Origin: Nonomuraea longispora
Lineage (GTDB): Bacteria > Actinomycetota > Actinomycetes > Streptosporangiales > Streptosporangiaceae
Assembly: GCF_004348345.1 (NCBI RefSeq)
Contig: NZ_SMJZ01000009.1
Coordinates: 1 to 64,000, forward strand
DNA: 64,000 nucleotides
Direction of reading: 5' to 3'
The stretch's first letter is position 1, and each line of letters starts with the position of its first letter. The notes below the pieces were generated by a model. That model made no database searches, had not been told where the DNA came from, and saw only the letters and a list, made by a program, of their open reading frames with translations. A program made the position numbers and the translations under genes. This document shows positions 56,517-64,000 of this stretch, in pieces.

Positions 56517-57740
56517 TCAGGCCAGAGCGGAGGTGATGGAGTCGAGCGGGCCGACCTCCCACAGCGCGGTGAGCGCGGTGGTGGCCATCACCCGCACGCC
56601 CATCGAGATCGCCTTCTCGTCGACGTCGAACGTGCCCTGGTGGATGTCGTAGGTGTAGCCGTCGGGCGAGCGTGTGCCGAGGCGGGCGAACGCGCCTGGG
56701 ATCGACTCGAGGTACCAGGCGAAGTCCTCGCCGCCGAGCGACTGCTGCGTCGGGACGACCGCGCCCGCGCCGAGCGCGCGCTCGGCGGCCTCGCTCAGCA
56801 TCTCGACGCTCACCTCGTCGTTGACGACGGGCGGCACGCCACGGGTGTAGTCCATCGTGGCCTCGACGCCGTAGGCGCCTGCCACCGACTCCAGCAGCGA
56901 CTTGATCAGGTCGGGGGCGGCGTGCCAGGCGTTCTCGTCGAGGCAGCGCACCGTGCCCTCGGCGATGCCGTCGTCGGGGATCGCGTTGGCGGCCGAGCCG
57001 GCCACGACCTTGCCCCAGACGAGGCTGAGCGACGAGCGCGGGTCGACCCGGCGCGACAGCGCGGCGGGCAGCTCGGTGAGGATCTTGGCCAGCGCGAAGA
57101 CGAGGTCGGCGGTCAGGTGGGGGCGGGCGGTGTGGCCGCCGGGGCCCGAGACCCGGATGGACAGCTTGTCGCAGGCGGAGGTGATCGGGCCGTTTCTCAG
57201 CCCGACCTGCCCGACGTCGACGCGGGGGTCGCAGTGGAGGCCGAAGATGCGGTCGACGCCGCTGATGCCGCCGTGGGCCATGACCTCGAGTGCGCCGCCC
57301 GGCAGTTCCTCTGCGGGCTGGAAGATCAGGCGTACGCGGCCGGGCAGCAGGCCGGCGGCGGCCTGCTGGGCGAGGAAGAGCGAGGTGCCGAGCAGGATCG
57401 TGGTGTGCACGTCGTGGCCGCAGGCGTGGCAGGCCCCCGCCACGGTCGAGTGGTAGGCGACGTCCTTCTCGTCCTGCAGCGGCAGCGCGTCGATGTCGGC
57501 GCGCAGCGCGATGGTCGGGCCGTCGCCGCTGCCCACGTCGCAGATCAGGCCGGTGCCGCGGGGCAGCACCGAAGGGGCCAGCCCGGCGGCCGTGAGCCGC
57601 TCGGCGATGCGTTGTGTCGTGCGATATTCGGCGAAGGCCAGCTCAGGATGCATGTGCAGGTCGCGGCGGAACGCCACGAGATCCTGCTCGGTCTCCGCCA
57701 GGAACGCGTCGAGTTCTCCCCGAAGCTCACGTCCCCGCAT
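56517..57740 (-). CDS. M20 family amidohydrolase (hippurate/IAA-amino acid hydrolase type)
   Basis: A 407-residue zinc- or manganese-dependent deacylase, M20D. Motifs: FRRDLHMHPELAFAEYRTTQ, ALRADIDALPLQDEKDV, ACHACGHDVHTTILLGTSLF (metal Cys/His pair), LIFQPAEELPGGALEVMAHG (catalytic Glu) and QQSLGGEDFAWYLESIPGAF. It likely releases an amino acid from an N-acyl conjugate in the cytoplasm. The start is the ATG at 57740. It is convergent with the X-Pro peptidase-like gene and shares its terminator. Upstream is the long gap 57741-58201. Confidence 0.92.
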   Translation of the reverse strand: MRGRELRGELDAFLAETEQDLVAFRRDLHMHPELAFAEYRTTQRIAERLTAAGLAPSVLPRGTGLICDVGSGDGPTIALRADIDALPLQDEKDVAYHSTVAGACHACGHDVHTTILLGTSLFLAQQAAAGLLPGRVRLIFQPAEELPGGALEVMAHGGISGVDRIFGLHCDPRVDVGQVGLRNGPITSACDKLSIRVSGPGGHTARPHLTADLVFALAKILTELPAALSRRVDPRSSLSLVWGKVVAGSAANAIPDDGIAEGTVRCLDENAWHAAPDLIKSLLESVAGAYGVEATMDYTRGVPPVVNDEVSVEMLSEAAERALGAGAVVPTQQSLGGEDFAWYLESIPGAFARLGTRSPDGYTYDIHQGTFDVDEKAISMGVRVMATTALTALWEVGPLDSITSALA

Positions 57741-58201
57741 ATGTCACCGTCCCGTCCCAATGCCGCTCTGCCCCGAACGCCTCGGGCCACACGGCTCATG
57801 CGCTGTGAAGACTCGTCCATCCCCGCTAGGGGCGCCCGGATCGGGCGGCCGCCCGGCGAAGCAAAAAACACACCCACTGGTGTCGGGTGCGCGAGATCGT
57901 CAGCACGGGCTTGCGTTCGTCAGTCGCGAGTGCCGCCGCGGTCCGGGAGCACAGCGGTCGGCCGTGAGCCCGATGCGATGCTTCGACTTTATCGCCCTCG
58001 CGCGGTCTCCCGGCGACAGATACACCAAAAGTTAGCCGATGGCATGCCCGTAACCTGGGGTGGGTCACGGTAGGTGAGGGGTTGCATGATCCCGAAATAG
58101 TCACAAGGGATCAGTAGATGGTGACCCGTTGTCGCCAGTTCCAAACGTGGTCAGCGATTCCGAATCCTGTCACCTTCCGTCATGGTCATCACACTTCAAC
58201 G
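57741..58201. other. Intergenic region before the ATP-grasp gene
   Basis: No supportable gene. It holds an inverted repeat TGATCCC (58087-58093)/GGGATCA (58107-58113) with a 13-base spacer, placed about 90 bp before the ATP-grasp start. That could be an operator. The rest shows no recognisable feature. Confidence 0.5.
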
Positions 58202-59635
58202 ATGGCTGTCTCTGAGAAGAATGCGTGCTTCACTCGCTATATGATCACTAAGATCCCGTTCGGGGAGAAGTATGCTGGGTTGAGCATCTTCGAGCCGGTC
58301 GACGGGACCCTGGTGGTCGTGCCCTCGCTCTCCCTGCCGCAGGATGAGCTCCGCCGCATCACGGGAGTCAGGTCGTACGAGGAGCGCCTGCTCTTCCTGC
58401 TGCTCACGCTGCGGGAGCCCGGGGTCAAAGTGATCTATCTCTCCTCCGCCCCCATCGATCCCGACATCATCGACTATTACTTCAGTTTCCTCCCCGATCC
58501 CGACGACGCCGCCAAGCGCCTCACGCTGATCACGCTCGACGACCCCTGGTCTCAGCCGTTGACCAGGAACCTGCTCTCCCACCCCGACGACGCGATGGAG
58601 CAACTGCGATCGGCGATCGACGGTGACGCGTGGCTGGTGCCGTTCGTCCTGAGCGAGCTGGAGGAGGAGCTCGCGTCGTCACTCAACGTGCCCCTCTACG
58701 GTCCCGCCACGTCCCTTTCCCATTACGGCTCCAAGAGCGGGGCCCGCGAGGTGGGACATGAAGCGGGTGTGCCGATGCCGCGCGGCTTCGGCGACCTGCG
58801 CACCGAGGCCGAGATCGAGGAGGCGATGGAGGGGGTGCCGGGCGACCGGGTGATCGTCAAGCTGAACGACGGCTACTCCGGGCTCGGCAACGTGATCGTC
58901 GACAAGGGCGACAGGTCGCTGACCAGTTTCTCCGCGGCGGGAGAGACCTGGGCCAGCTACACCGCCAAGATCCAGGAGCGCGGGGCGGTGGTCGAGGAGT
59001 ACATCGAGCACCGGCCGCTCTACTACCCGAGCGCTCTGGCCTGCATCACGCCCGGCGGGGACGCCCGGGTGCTGGCCACGCACGACCAGATCCTCGGCGG
59101 CGACAGCGGCCAGGTCTACCAGGGCTGCACGTTCCCGGCGGCGGAGGAGTACCGCGCCGAGGTGGGCGCGTCGGCGGCCCGCATCGCCACCACCCTGGCC
59201 GAGCAGGGTGTGGTGGGCGTGTTCGGGATGGACTTCTTCGCGCTCAAGGCCGACGCCGGGTACGCGGCGCTGCTGTGCGAGATCAACCTGCGGATCGGCG
59301 GCACCACGCATCCGTTCGGCGCCGCCATGCTGACGACCGGGGCCGCGTACGATCCGGCCACCGGCCGCCTCATGTCCGCAGATCAGCCGAAGTTCTACAC
59401 CGCGACCGACAACTGCGCCTCGGTAAGCCTGCGCGGGCGCACTCCCGGCGAGATCGTCAGGACCGCCGAACGGCTCGGCGTCGGGTTCGACCCCGAGCGG
59501 CGCACCGGGAACGTCTTCCACCTGCTCGGAGCCGTGCCCGAGCACGGCAAGCTGGGCTTCACCTCGATCGGGAACTCACGGGAAGAGGCCGACGAGTTGC
59601 ACGCGCTCACCCGGCGTCTTTACTGCGGCCCGTGA
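58202..59635 (+). CDS. PGM1-like ATP-grasp peptide ligase
   Basis: A 477-residue protein. The N-terminal preATP-grasp domain has GTLVVVPSLSLPQDELRRIT then GVRSYEERLLFLLLTLREPG and YYFSFLPDPDDAAKRLTLI. The ATP-grasp domain has RVIVKLNDGYSGLGNVIVDK, VVEEYIEHRPLYYPSALACI, FGMDFFALKAD and LLCEINLRIGGTTHPFGAAM (metal ligands Glu and Asn). It resembles the PGM1 peptide ligase group, which joins carboxylates to amino acids or peptides. No peptide precursor or biosynthetic partner is adjacent. The start is uncertain: ATG at 58202, or ATG at 58241; neither has a clear ribosome site. Confidence 0.8.
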   Translation: MAVSEKNACFTRYMITKIPFGEKYAGLSIFEPVDGTLVVVPSLSLPQDELRRITGVRSYEERLLFLLLTLREPGVKVIYLSSAPIDPDIIDYYFSFLPDPDDAAKRLTLITLDDPWSQPLTRNLLSHPDDAMEQLRSAIDGDAWLVPFVLSELEEELASSLNVPLYGPATSLSHYGSKSGAREVGHEAGVPMPRGFGDLRTEAEIEEAMEGVPGDRVIVKLNDGYSGLGNVIVDKGDRSLTSFSAAGETWASYTAKIQERGAVVEEYIEHRPLYYPSALACITPGGDARVLATHDQILGGDSGQVYQGCTFPAAEEYRAEVGASAARIATTLAEQGVVGVFGMDFFALKADAGYAALLCEINLRIGGTTHPFGAAMLTTGAAYDPATGRLMSADQPKFYTATDNCASVSLRGRTPGEIVRTAERLGVGFDPERRTGNVFHLLGAVPEHGKLGFTSIGNSREEADELHALTRRLYCGP

Positions 59636-59846
59636 CGGGAGCGGCGGCGCCCGTCCCGCCGCGCAGGCCGCGTACGCCGATGACCACCAGGATGACGGCG
59701 AGCACGATGTTCACCACGACGAGGATGCCGTGCACCACGTAGAAGCCGGTGGGATGGCCGTCGGCCAAGTTAAACCATAGGTTCACCCACTCGAAGATCA
59801 TAAATCCGCCGAGGATGATGAGGAATCCGGCGATCTTTCGCGACAT
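59607..59846 (-). CDS. SCO4848 family membrane protein
   Basis: A 79-residue protein with two spans: IAGFLIILGGFMIFEWVNLW and FYVVHGILVVVNIVLAVILV, joined by FNLADGHPTG. The pattern matches the SCO4848 family of Streptomyces as I remember it, also found beside a D-Ala-D-Ala carboxypeptidase and a YihY protein. Function unknown. The ATG at 59846 is preferred because AGAGAG lies seven bases upstream; an ATG two codons earlier is possible. It overlaps the ATP-grasp gene's 3' end by 29 bp, convergently. Confidence 0.75.
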   Translation of the reverse strand: MSRKIAGFLIILGGFMIFEWVNLWFNLADGHPTGFYVVHGILVVVNIVLAVILVVIGVRGLRGGTGAAAPVTGRSKDAG

Positions 59847-59929
59847 GCCCATCTCTCTAGTATCGAAGGTGGATCTCAGGGGGATGTGTCCCCGCATGGG
59901 CATTCACACGGAGCTACGCTGAGACCGCC

Positions 59930-61039
59930 ATGTGGACCAAAATCGTGCCAATTGCGGCATTCATCACCTCTGTCTCGCTCACCGGCGGGACCTCATACGC
60001 CGCACCGACGTCACCCGTCGGCGGCGAGGCGCTCGGCAGCCATGGCCTGGTGTCGCCCGACGGCGTCAAGAAACCTCCCAAGAGCAAGGCTACGTCGTAC
60101 GTCATCGCGGACGTCACCACGGGAAACGTGCTCGCGGCGAAGGATGCCCACGGCCGCTACCTGCCGGCCAGCACGCTGAAGGCGCTGACCGCGCTCACCC
60201 TCATCCCCAAGCTCGACAAGAGCCGCGAGATCCGGCCGAGCCGCAACGCCTGCAACCAGGAGGGCAGTGCGGTCGGCCTGTCCGTCAAGGCGAAGTACAA
60301 GGTCGACGACCTGTTCAAGGGCCTGATGATGTCATCGGGCAACGACGCGGCCATGGCCCTCGCCGAGACCAACGGCGGCCTGGACAAGACCATGCGCGAC
60401 ATGAACGCCGAGGCCAAGCGCCTCCAGGCGAACGACACGGTGGCGAAGACCCCGAGCGGCCTGGACAAGCCGGGCCAGAGCAGCTCGGCCTACGACCTGG
60501 CCCTGATCGCCCGCGCCGGGCTGGCCAACCCCGACTTCAAGCGCTACATCAGTACGAGGACCGCGAAGTTCCCCGCGCCCAAGGGCAAGCACTACGAGAT
60601 CAGCAACCACAACAAGCTGCTCTGGCGCTACAAGGGCATGATTGGCGTCAAGAACGGCTGGACCTCGAAGGCCAGGGCCAGCTTCGTCGGCGCGGCCACC
60701 CGCGGCGGCCACACGATCGTGGTGAGCATCATGCGGCACGAGGGGTTCTTCTGGGACGAGGTGGCCAAGCTGCTCGACTGGGGCTTCTCGGTGCGCGGGA
60801 AGGCGACGCCGGTCGGGAAGCTCGTCGACCCGCTCCCCGAGCAGCAGGCCGCGCCCCAGCCGCAGGCCTCCACGTCCGTCACGCCCGCCGCCCAGCCGGC
60901 GCTGCTGGACAGGGCCGCCTCGGAGCAGACCAGCTCCACCAGGACCATCGGGGCGATCGTGATCGGCGGCGGGCTGCTGTTCGGGCTGATCTGGCTCGCG
61001 TACGGGATGCGCCGCAAGCGCGGCAGGTCACGGCTCTGA
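59930..61039 (+). CDS. D-alanyl-D-alanine carboxypeptidase (DacA/PBP5-like)
   Basis: A 369-residue exported peptidase. Signal peptide: TKIVPIAAFITSVSLTGGTS. S11 motifs: SxxK in YLPASTLKALTALTLI, SxN in LMMSSGNDAAMALAE, and a KTG variant, KNG, in GVKNGWTSKARAS. A Pro/Gln/Ala linker leads to a C-terminal membrane span (IGAIVIGGGLLFGLIWLAYG) with a basic tail, so it is anchored at the outer face of the membrane. It trims terminal D-Ala from peptidoglycan stem peptides. ATG start at 59930. Its end overlaps the convergent YihY gene by 12 bp. Confidence 0.9.
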   Translation: MWTKIVPIAAFITSVSLTGGTSYAAPTSPVGGEALGSHGLVSPDGVKKPPKSKATSYVIADVTTGNVLAAKDAHGRYLPASTLKALTALTLIPKLDKSREIRPSRNACNQEGSAVGLSVKAKYKVDDLFKGLMMSSGNDAAMALAETNGGLDKTMRDMNAEAKRLQANDTVAKTPSGLDKPGQSSSAYDLALIARAGLANPDFKRYISTRTAKFPAPKGKHYEISNHNKLLWRYKGMIGVKNGWTSKARASFVGAATRGGHTIVVSIMRHEGFFWDEVAKLLDWGFSVRGKATPVGKLVDPLPEQQAAPQPQASTSVTPAAQPALLDRAASEQTSSTRTIGAIVIGGGLLFGLIWLAYGMRRKRGRSRL

Positions 61040-61966
61040 CGATGTCCCCGACGTGGGCACCGGCGACGGGGCCGGCGGCGGGCTGAACCCCGCCGTCGAC
61101 GTCCACGAGGCGACGAACAGCACGAGCCTGGCCGAGAAGTTGATCCAGACCAGCAGGCCGACGATGACGGTGAACGCGCCGTAGACGGGGTTGCTCAGCG
61201 TCTGCCCGAGCAGCAGGGTCGCCGCCTGCTTGAGCACCCCGAACCCGATGGCGCCGAGCAGCGCGCCCTTGGCGATCGCCCGGAACGGAAGCCCCGCCTT
61301 GGCCACCCACCCGAGCAGGATCAGGAACAGCAGCCAGTCGGCGCCCACGCTCGCCACCACTCCCGCGATCCTGAGCCCGAGCGTCACCAGCACGGACGAG
61401 TCGCCGAACAGGACGTGCAGCACCCTGTCCGTGGCCGTGGTGGCGAACCCGGCCACCAGTACCGAAAGGATCATCGTCACCCCGACGATGACGAGCGAGG
61501 CGAGGTCGCGCAGCTTGCCGGCGACGAAGCCGAGCGGCGGCGCGGTCGTCATCGACATCTCGCGCAACGACTCGCGCAGCGCGTCGAGCGCGCCGAGCCC
61601 GGCGTAGAGGAGACCGAGCAGGCCGATGATCCCGGCGGTCTCCCTGGCCTGGGCGATGCCCTCGATGTCGAGCTGGCCGGCCAGGCCGGGCAGCCGTTCG
61701 GCGATCGCCTGCTGCAGCGCGTCTCGGGTGGCGTCGCTGGTCGTCACGACGAACCCGAGCACGGCGTACGAGAGCGCGAGGAGCGGGAAGAAGGACAGGA
61801 ACGCGAAGTAGGTGACCGCGCCGGCCAGCCGGTCGCCCGACTGGAGCCGGTAACGCTGCACCGCCCTGATGAGGTGGTCGATCGAGGGTCTGCGGACCCG
61901 CCAGTAGGTGACCGTGCGGCGGCCCCAGGCCTTCACCGGCTCGATCCGCTCCGCGAGACTCGCCAT
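61028..61966 (-). CDS. YihY/virulence factor BrkB family membrane protein
   Basis: A 312-residue integral membrane protein with about six spans. The family core is YRLQSGDRLAGAVTYFAFLS then FFPLLALSYAVLGFVV, GLLGLLYAGLGALDALRESL, and NPVYGAFTVIVGLLVWINFS near the end. A Pro/Ser-rich tail follows (PPPAPSPVPTSGTSS). Function is unsettled; the old name ribonuclease BN is wrong. ATG start at 61966. It is convergent with the carboxypeptidase and lies in the conserved SCO4848/Dac/YihY neighbourhood. Confidence 0.9.
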   Translation of the reverse strand: MASLAERIEPVKAWGRRTVTYWRVRRPSIDHLIRAVQRYRLQSGDRLAGAVTYFAFLSFFPLLALSYAVLGFVVTTSDATRDALQQAIAERLPGLAGQLDIEGIAQARETAGIIGLLGLLYAGLGALDALRESLREMSMTTAPPLGFVAGKLRDLASLVIVGVTMILSVLVAGFATTATDRVLHVLFGDSSVLVTLGLRIAGVVASVGADWLLFLILLGWVAKAGLPFRAIAKGALLGAIGFGVLKQAATLLLGQTLSNPVYGAFTVIVGLLVWINFSARLVLFVASWTSTAGFSPPPAPSPVPTSGTSSEP

Positions 61967-61987
61967 CCCACTCCGTTCTCTGGATGA

Positions 61988-63265
61988 TCAGCCTTTCACG
62001 ACCGTGCCCGCCGTTTCGATCAGGGACGTGAGAACCGTCGCCAGGTCGTACCGGAGCAACTGCCCGCCTCGCTTGACCGCACGCCCCGCGACCAGAACCG
62101 TGTCGACACAGGCGGTGTCGGCGTTGAGCACGATCGCGGCGATCGGGTCGTGGGCCGCCGCCATGCCGGGCGTGCCCGTGCGCATCAGCACGAGGTCGGC
62201 CTGCTTGCCCGGCCGCAGCGACCCGACGACGTCGCCGAGCCCGATTACCCGCGCGCCCTCGATGGTGGCCATGCGCAGCGCGTCGCGGGTGGTGAAGCCG
62301 AGCCCGGCGCCGTCGGGGCGGCCGCGTTCGAGGAGGTGGGCGGTGCGCATCTGGGCGAACATGTCGCCGGGCGCGCACACCACGGTGTCGGCACTGAGCC
62401 CGGCCGGGACGCCCGCCGCCCTGGCCCGCCCGGTGATCGGGTAGCCGAGCCCCAGGTTCATCTCGTCGACGGGCGAGACCGAGACGCCGCCGCCGGCTGC
62501 GGCGATGCGCTCGAACTGCTCGTCGGTGTAGTGCAGCGCGTGCACAAAGGTGGTCGGGGTGTCGAGCAGCCCGTTCGCCTCCAGGAACGCCAGCCCCCGC
62601 GTGGCGCTGTCCGGACCGTGCCCGCCGAGGTGAGCGGTGACCGGCAGGCCGAGCTCCGCCGCGACCCGCCACTCCTCCAGCGCGCGCTTCTCGCCGGCGA
62701 TCTCCGGCCCGAGCGCGGCGATGACCATCGTGACCAGGCCCGGTGCGGCGAACAGCTCCTCTCGCACCCGGTGGGCCTGGCTGCGCAGGTCGCTGGGCTC
62801 ACCGCTCTGGCAGTAACCGAACACCGCCCTGATGCCGGAGTCGTGCAGCGCCCGCACGGCCGCGTCGGTGTGGCCGGGCGAGAACTGGGCGTGGTTCCAG
62901 TCGAGCAGCGTGGTGATGCCGGAGTCCAGGCACTCCAGCGCGCCGGCCAGGGTGCCCGCGTACATGTCCCGCGGGCGGTAGCGGGGGGCAATCTCGTCCA
63001 GGACCCGCCGCAGGTACTCGGGGAACGTGATGTCGGGCGCCACCGCCCTGACGGCCGCCTGCCAGGTGTGGCGGTGGGTGTCGACGAACCCCGGGAGCAC
63101 GATCATGCCGGTCGCGTCGATCACCTCGGCTCCGGGGACGTCGGCCAGGCCGGGGCCGACGTCGGCGATCCTGCCGTGCTCGATCCGCACGTCCGCCCGG
63201 CCCAGCACGACGGGCTCGGGCTCGGTGTCGACGACGACGCCGTTTTTGATCAAGATAGATGCCAT
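61988..63265 (-). CDS. Amidohydrolase (TrzN/ATZ-like deaminase subfamily)
   Basis: A 425-residue metal-dependent hydrolase. Metal motifs: MIVLPGFVDTHRHTWQAAVR (HxH), PVTAHLGGHG and FVHALHYTDEQFERIA (His), and PAGLSADTVVCAPGDMFAQM (Asp). A composite beta-sandwich has LIKNGVVVDTEPEPVVLGRA and LRPGKQADLVLM. This subfamily includes chlorohydrolases, guanine and S-adenosylhomocysteine-type deaminases; the substrate cannot be fixed. ATG at 63265. It is divergent from a MarR regulator across a 60-bp gap holding a clear palindrome. Confidence 0.88.
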   Translation of the reverse strand: MASILIKNGVVVDTEPEPVVLGRADVRIEHGRIADVGPGLADVPGAEVIDATGMIVLPGFVDTHRHTWQAAVRAVAPDITFPEYLRRVLDEIAPRYRPRDMYAGTLAGALECLDSGITTLLDWNHAQFSPGHTDAAVRALHDSGIRAVFGYCQSGEPSDLRSQAHRVREELFAAPGLVTMVIAALGPEIAGEKRALEEWRVAAELGLPVTAHLGGHGPDSATRGLAFLEANGLLDTPTTFVHALHYTDEQFERIAAAGGGVSVSPVDEMNLGLGYPITGRARAAGVPAGLSADTVVCAPGDMFAQMRTAHLLERGRPDGAGLGFTTRDALRMATIEGARVIGLGDVVGSLRPGKQADLVLMRTGTPGMAAAHDPIAAIVLNADTACVDTVLVAGRAVKRGGQLLRYDLATVLTSLIETAGTVVKG

Positions 63266-63269
63266 GTTG

Positions 63270-63289
63270 AAAGCTTACGTAGAAGCTTT
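63270..63289. promoter_or_regulatory. MarR operator in divergent promoter region
   Basis: AAAGCTT-ACGTAG-AAGCTTT, perfect 7-bp arms with a 6-base spacer, 4 bp upstream of the amidohydrolase start codon. A partial third copy, GAAAGC, follows at 63293-63298. It is the likely site of the divergent MarR protein. Confidence 0.65.
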
Positions 63290-63325
63290 TTAGAAAGCAA
63301 TCGGCTGAAGGGTATTCTCGGTGGT

Positions 63326-63832
63326 GTGAAGCCCGACGAGATCGACGCCATGGCCGTGCGCTGGAAAGAGGCGGGCCTGCCGGCGTCGCTCATCGCCACA
63401 CTGGAGCTGGGCAAGCGGATCTCACGGCTCAACCTGCTGTTCGAGCAGGCCGTCAAGGCCGAGCTGGCCGACCTGGGGCTGACCTACGCCGAGTTCGACG
63501 TGCTGGCCGCGCTCAACCGGGCCGCCCCGCCGCACCGGATGAAGCCGAGCGAGCTGTCCAAGGCGCTGCTCCTCACGTCGGGCGGCATCAGCAACGTGCT
63601 CCAGCGGCTGACAGCCGCCGGCTACGTCGAGCGCGAGGCCAACGCGCGCGACGCGCGCAGCCGCTGGGTGCAGCTGACGGACGAGGGCCGGCGGATGGCG
63701 GCCGCGGCGCTGGAGGCGTCGGCACGGGCCCACACCGAGGCCGCCGACGTGGTCCCGGAAGAGATCATGCGGACGGCCGCCGACGACCTGCGCGAGATCC
63801 TCTCCCGGGTGGGCCGCCGCCGCTACCGCTGA
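63326..63832 (+). CDS. MarR family transcriptional regulator
   Basis: A 168-residue winged-helix repressor: LNLLFEQAVKAELADLGLTY then AEFDVLAALNRAAPPHRMKP, LSKALLLTSGGISNVLQRLT (recognition helix) and REANARDARSRWVQLTDEGR (wing). The GTG at 63326 is the first good start after the divergent promoter. It probably represses the amidohydrolase and itself through the palindrome at 63270-63289; the inducing ligand may be the amidohydrolase substrate. Confidence 0.9.
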   Translation: MKPDEIDAMAVRWKEAGLPASLIATLELGKRISRLNLLFEQAVKAELADLGLTYAEFDVLAALNRAAPPHRMKPSELSKALLLTSGGISNVLQRLTAAGYVEREANARDARSRWVQLTDEGRRMAAAALEASARAHTEAADVVPEEIMRTAADDLREILSRVGRRRYR

Positions 63833-63948
63833 CTCCGCGCCCCGCCCTCACTCCCGGGCGGCTCTTCTGAGCAGGGCCGAATCCAGGACAGGCGATCTTC
63901 GCGCGCCCTAGCCTGTGCATTCAGGACCGACCCAGGAGGCCCACGCCC

Positions 63949-64000
63949 ATGGCCGAAATCAGCACCGGGCAGATGGTCAGGCTCCAGCGCGAACGAAGGG
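63949..64000 (+). CDS. Partial gene, 5' end only
   Basis: The ATG at 63949 has AGGAGG nine bases upstream, and the reading frame (MAEISTGQMVRLQRERR) is open to the window edge. Seventeen residues are too few to assign a family. Confidence 0.6.
   Translation, partial: MAEISTGQMVRLQRERR

Overview
The window is high-GC DNA with many GTG/TTG starts, 4-bp start/stop overlaps and actinobacterial gene families (SigJ/ECF41-type sigma factor, SCO4848-family protein, LpdA-type quinone dehydrogenase, DUF6506). It reads as chromosome from a filamentous actinomycete; Streptosporangiaceae such as Nonomuraea is my guess. I see no tRNA, rRNA, CRISPR array or insertion sequence.

Region 1 (about 1-23000) is a carbohydrate locus pointing to xyloglucan. 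It holds a secreted GH74 endo-xyloglucanase with a CBM2, a cytoplasmic GH31 alpha-xylosidase, a GH3 glycosidase, two ABC sugar importers (LplABC-like and CUT1-like, neither with its own ATPase), a ROK regulator and a LacI regulator. A shared operator-like sequence lies upstream of the first importer, twice upstream of the GH31-importer operon, and possibly upstream of GH74, so the ROK protein probably controls the whole set. Inserted between are a tandem DUF6506 protein, a wrecked ECF sigma/CU044_5270 pair, an intact ECF41 sigma with an oxidoreductase, and a DoxX-like gene under two twin palindromes.

Region 2 (about 23000-27300) is a decayed defence-type island: a tiny GntR regulator, a broken YgjP-like metallopeptidase, a gene split by an in-frame stop, and an intact AAA ATPase plus RloB pair (RloAB/AbiL type).

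Region 3 (27300-36500) is housekeeping: alpha/beta hydrolase, LpdA-like quinone dehydrogenase, gamma-glutamylcyclotransferase-like protein, MFS transporter, double Lrp regulator, M20 peptidase, purine nucleoside phosphorylase and a phosphopentomutase-like sugar phosphomutase.

Region 4 (36500-41600) is the most unusual. It contains a candidate promoter, leaderless 32-codon ORF, structured RNA and terminator; a small membrane protein; and an AAA ATPase with a C-terminal nuclease-like motif, bracketed on both sides by TGGTCTCA-N4-TGAGACCA palindromes. A MerR/sigma/GyrI operon follows, in which the sigma factor has lost region 4.

Region 5 (41600-64000) has a TetR/acyl-CoA ligase/enoyl-CoA hydratase set and a nucleoside uptake and salvage block: BMP lipoprotein, ABC ATPase, two permeases, cytidine deaminase, thymidine phosphorylase, and nearby adenosine deaminase. 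Then come an X-Pro peptidase-like hydrolase, an M20 amidohydrolase, a PGM1-like ATP-grasp ligase, the SCO4848/D-Ala-D-Ala carboxypeptidase/YihY cluster, and an amidohydrolase divergent from a MarR regulator. The last gene is cut by the window edge.
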